From assembly GCA_018819515.1 (NCBI GenBank), contig JAHJPX010000006.1, positions 124,001 to 188,000 on the forward strand: a DNA stretch of 64,000 nucleotides, written 5' to 3'. Every line of letters begins with the position of its first letter. The first letter of the stretch is position 1. Source of the DNA: Gammaproteobacteria bacterium. GTDB lineage: Bacteria; Pseudomonadota; Gammaproteobacteria; Burkholderiales; Rhodocyclaceae. Both the position numbers and the translations under genes were made by a program. Under the pieces are notes generated by a model. The model had not been told where the DNA came from, searched no databases, and saw nothing but the letters and a program-made list of their open reading frames with translations. Of the stretch, positions 61,314 through 64,000 are shown in pieces.

Positions 61314-62247
61314 CCGTCATGCCTTCTGGCTTGGCCTTCTTGGCGACGATGAACTGTTCGCGCGAGACGCCCATCCACATCACGAGCGGGCTGGCGACCA
61401 GCACCGAGGAGTAGATGCCGAACAGGATGCCGATGGTCAGCGCCAGCGCGAAGTAGTGCAGGGCGGCGCCGCCGAAGATGAGCATCGAGGTGACCATCGC
61501 CTGCGTCGATCCGTGGGTGATGATGGTGCGGGAGATGGTGCTGGTGATGGCGTGGTTGATGATTTCCGGCGTGCTCATGCCGCGTTTCTTCTTGAACGTC
61601 TCGCGGACGCGGTCGAAGACGACGACCGATTCGTTCACCGAGTAGCCGAGCACGGCCAGCACGGCCGCCAGCACCGGCAGCGAGAATTCCCATTGGAAGA
61701 AGGCGAAGAAGCCGAGGATGATCACGACGTCGTGCAGGTTGGCGATGATGGCGGCGACGGCGAAACGCCACTCGAAACGCAGCGCCAGGTAGGCCACGAT
61801 GCCGAACACCACCAGCAGCAGGGCCATGGCGCCGTCTTCGAAGAGCTCCTTGCCGACTTGCGGCCCGACGAACTCGACGCGCTTCAGGGTCGGCGTGTCG
61901 CCATTGCTGACTTTTTCCAGCGACGCCATGACCCGCGCGCCGACGTCCGCCTTGCCCGCGCCCTTCTCCGGCGGTACGCGGATCAGCACGTCGCGCGAGG
62001 TGCCGAAGTTCTGCACCTGGGTGTCGACGAAACCGTCCTCGTCCATTTGCTTGCGGATCTTCGACAGGTCCGCCGTCTGCGAGTAGCCGACTTCGATCAG
62101 CGTGCCGCCGGTGAATTCGATCGACAGATGCAGGCCCTTGGTGGCGAGGAAGAACACCGCGGCGACGAAGGTGAGCGTCGAAATGGCGTTGAACACCAGC
62201 GCGAAGCGCATGAAGGGGATGTCTTTGCGGATGCGGAAGAATTCCAT
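61294..62247 (-). CDS. secF: protein translocase subunit SecF
   Basis: The 317-residue protein has six membrane segments and the SecF signatures VEFTGGTLIEVGY-like IEFTGGTLIEVGY, VEFVGPQVG, GYSVNESVVVFDRVRE and ISRTIITHGSTQ. With SecD it uses the proton gradient to help complete secretion through SecYEG. A repeat-like copy at 61891-61915 encodes KVSNGDTP in the periplasmic loop. It follows secD by 3 nt. Confidence 0.95.
   Translation of the reverse strand: MEFFRIRKDIPFMRFALVFNAISTLTFVAAVFFLATKGLHLSIEFTGGTLIEVGYSQTADLSKIRKQMDEDGFVDTQVQNFGTSRDVLIRVPPEKGAGKADVGARVMASLEKVSNGDTPTLKRVEFVGPQVGKELFEDGAMALLLVVFGIVAYLALRFEWRFAVAAIIANLHDVVIILGFFAFFQWEFSLPVLAAVLAVLGYSVNESVVVFDRVRETFKKKRGMSTPEIINHAITSTISRTIITHGSTQAMVTSMLIFGGAALHYFALALTIGILFGIYSSVLVASPLVMWMGVSREQFIVAKKAKPEGMTDDGACV
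61891..61915 (-). repeat. dispersed repeat copy inside secF
   Basis: Diverged copy reading AAAAAGTCAGCAATGGCG then ACACGCCG on the minus strand, located at about residues 111-119 in the periplasmic domain, just before the conserved VEFVGPQ strand. Confidence 0.6.
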
Positions 62248-62250
62248 GGC

Positions 62251-64000
62251 TTACACCCCCGGTTTCCAGATCTGGCCGATGGACAGCGATGCCAGTTTCT
62301 TGCGGCGGCCGTAGATCAGGTTGATGAGACCACGTGACACCACGACCGAGCTGAAGATGGAGGTGAGGATGCCCAGGCAGTGCACCACGGCAAATCCGCG
62401 CACCGGTCCGGAACCGAAGATCAGCAGCGCGACACCGGCGATCAGCGTCGTCACGTTGGAGTCGAGGATGGTGCCCCAGGCGCGTTCGTAGCCGGCGGTG
62501 ATCGCCGCCTGCGGCGTGCTGCCGCCGCGCAATTCCTCGCGCACCCGTTCGTTGATCAGCACGTTGGCGTCGATGGCCATGCCCAGCGTCAGCGCGATGG
62601 CGGCGATGCCCGGCAGCGTCAACGTTGCCTGCAGCAGCGAGAGCAGGGCGACCAGCAACAGCAGGTTGGTCGACAGGGCAATGACCGACACGAAGCCGAA
62701 CAGCAGGTAATAGAGGCACATGAAGATGGCGATCGCCACGAAGCCCCAGGTCGTCGAGCTGAAGCCCTTGGCGATGTTGTCGGCGCCCAGCGAGGGGCCG
62801 ATGGTGCGTTCCTCGATGATCTCCATGGGCGCGGCCAGGGAGCCGGCGCGAAGCAACAGGGCGACGTCGTTGGCCTCGGTGGTGCTCATGCGGCCGGAAA
62901 TCTGCACCCGGCCGCCGCCGATTTCGGTGCGAATCACCGGCGCGGTCACGACTTCGCCCTTGCCCTTCTCGATGAGCAGGATGGCCATTCGCTTGCCGAC
63001 GTTGTCGCGGGTGACGTCGCGGAAGATGCGGGCGCCGGCGGCGTCCAGTGTCAGATGCACGGCCGGTTCCTGCGTCTGGTTGTCGAAGCCCGGCTGCGCG
63101 TCGGTCAGGCGGTCGCCGGTCAGCACAACCTGCTTCTTGACCAGCAATGGCCGTCCGCCGCGCTCGACGTAGTATTCGGTGCCGAACGGCGGCTGGCCTT
63201 TGGCGGCCTCTTCCATCACGGTCGGATTGGCGGAGTTCTCGTCGTCGACCATCCGCACTTCCAGTGTCGCAGTCCGGCCGAGGATGTCCTTGGCCTTGGC
63301 GGTGTCCTGGATGCCCGGCAATTGCACGACGATGCGGTCGGCGCCCTGCTGCTGGATGACCGGCTCGGAGACGGCGAGTTCGTTGATCCGGTTGTGCAAC
63401 GTGGTGATGTTCTGCTTGATGGCGAATTCCTGGATGCGCTTCTCGGACTGCGGCGTCAGCGTCGCCAGCAAACTGAAGTCGTTGCTGTCTACGGCGTCGA
63501 CCAGAGCCAGGTCACCCTGTGCGTTGCTGATCACGGAACGGGCCTTGTCGCGGGTCTCGGCATCGCGGAACTTGATCGCGATGGTTTCGCGCTCGCGGTT
63601 GATGCCGCTGTGGCGGATCGACTTTTCGCGCAGCAGGCTGCGCAGGTCGGCGGCGGTGGAATCGAGGCGCTTGGTGATGGCGCCCTTCATGTCCACCTGG
63701 AGTAGGAAGTGCACCCCGCCGCGTAGGTCGAGACCGAGATACATCGGCAGCGCGCCGACGCGGGTCAGCCAGTTGGGCGACGCCGATAGCAGGTTGAGCG
63801 CCACGCTGTAGGAAGCATTGGCCGGATCGGGGTTCAGCGCCTTCTCGATGACGTCCTTCGCCTTCAATTGCGTATCGGTGTCGGCCAGCCGGACGCGGAT
63901 GCTGTGCTGGTCGGCGAACAGTCCGGTGTTGCTGATGGAGGCGCCGTTGAGCACTTCCTCGACGCGGGAGAGGAGGGCAGTGTCGACCTTGATGGTGGCC
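62251..64000 (-). CDS. secD: protein translocase subunit SecD, N-terminus outside the window
   Basis: At least 583 residues are present and the frame runs off the window end, so the true start is beyond 64000. Seen: LGLDLRGGVHFLLQVD, the periplasmic P1 domain (VVQLPGIQDTAKAKDILGRT) and the C-terminal membrane region with GMAIDANVLINERVREEL. SecD and SecF form the secretion-assisting proton-driven complex. A yajC gene would be expected further upstream. Confidence 0.95.
   Translation of the reverse strand, partial: ATIKVDTALLSRVEEVLNGASISNTGLFADQHSIRVRLADTDTQLKAKDVIEKALNPDPANASYSVALNLLSASPNWLTRVGALPMYLGLDLRGGVHFLLQVDMKGAITKRLDSTAADLRSLLREKSIRHSGINRERETIAIKFRDAETRDKARSVISNAQGDLALVDAVDSNDFSLLATLTPQSEKRIQEFAIKQNITTLHNRINELAVSEPVIQQQGADRIVVQLPGIQDTAKAKDILGRTATLEVRMVDDENSANPTVMEEAAKGQPPFGTEYYVERGGRPLLVKKQVVLTGDRLTDAQPGFDNQTQEPAVHLTLDAAGARIFRDVTRDNVGKRMAILLIEKGKGEVVTAPVIRTEIGGGRVQISGRMSTTEANDVALLLRAGSLAAPMEIIEERTIGPSLGADNIAKGFSSTTWGFVAIAIFMCLYYLLFGFVSVIALSTNLLLLVALLSLLQATLTLPGIAAIALTLGMAIDANVLINERVREELRGGSTPQAAITAGYERAWGTILDSNVTTLIAGVALLIFGSGPVRGFAVVHCLGILTSIFSSVVVSRGLINLIYGRRKKLASLSIGQIWKPGV

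Noticed and set aside
1..64000. CRISPR array, tRNA, rRNA or insertion sequence
   Set aside because: I looked for regularly spaced repeats, CCA-ended cloverleafs and transposase motifs. The 25-bp units are irregularly spaced over kilobases, so they are not a CRISPR array, and no DDE or serine recombinase gene was seen.

Overview
The window is 64 kb of GC-rich DNA with long same-strand gene runs and overlapping start/stop codons. It looks like the chromosome of a betaproteobacterium. The gene set (form II RuBisCO with CbbQ/CbbO, CbbR, a pyruvate dehydrogenase E3 with its own lipoyl domain, indolepyruvate:ferredoxin oxidoreductase, PPK2-type polyphosphate enzyme, PsiE, PhoU) fits the Rhodocyclales best. 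That placement is inferred from gene content and protein style, not from a marker gene. I saw no rRNA, tRNA, transposase or CRISPR array.

Layout. 1-800: a lower-GC edge with a possible retropepsin-like gene. 885-3855 (-): psiE and a large PAS/GAF/HD-GYP signalling protein. 4022-17598 (-): a carbon-fixation block in the order cbbY, cbbM, cbbQ, cbbO, prk, tkt, gap, pgk, pyk, fba. The regulator cbbR is divergent from it at 17673 and is followed by a membrane methyltransferase-like gene. 19985-27940: housekeeping and stress genes (thioredoxin-like protein, rsmE, polyphosphate phosphotransferase, argA, yggX, a secreted lipoprotein, phoU, rpiA, a duplicated winged-helix protein). 28169-34085 (-): pyruvate dehydrogenase aceE-aceF-lpdA. 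Divergent from it, 34301-39528 (+) holds a ferredoxin-dependent 2-oxoacid oxidoreductase (gamma, alpha, beta), an NAD(P)H flavoprotein/ferredoxin fusion and a Mut7-C protein. 41592-46525 (+): iorA-iorB-folD-purE-sua5. 46589-50378 (+): a RavA/ViaA-like MoxR-VWA pair coupled to a DUF364 protein. 51875-60148 (-): a defence operon hsdR-hsdM-hsdS, a TIR protein with a C-terminal membrane anchor, a ThsB-like TIR protein, an unrecognised 176-residue protein and a DUF262/HNH protein. 60597-64000 (-): secD (cut by the window end), secF and a cytochrome b561-type protein.

Two things stand out. First, a dispersed unit of about 25 bp occurs some 21 times, roughly once per 3 kb. It reads AAAAGTCAGCC, then a purine, then the palindromic core TGGCG-GTA-CGCCA. 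It sits between genes, often beside stop codons or terminators. Related copies also lie inside cbbY, lpdA, aceF, the oxidoreductase beta gene, folD, hsdM and secF, in several reading frames and both orientations, so the conserved object is the DNA and not a peptide. Second, the type I restriction operon continues without a break into a paired-TIR module resembling Thoeris components but lacking a recognisable ThsA. This is the best candidate here for an undescribed defence system.

How the parts work together: CbbR is expected to control the cbb run. RuBisCO is activated by CbbQ/CbbO, and CbbY removes an inhibitory by-product. Prk, Tkt, GapDH, Pgk and aldolase complete much of the Calvin cycle, and Pyk leads to pyruvate. 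Pyruvate can then go to the NAD-linked dehydrogenase complex or to the ferredoxin-linked enzyme encoded back to back with it.
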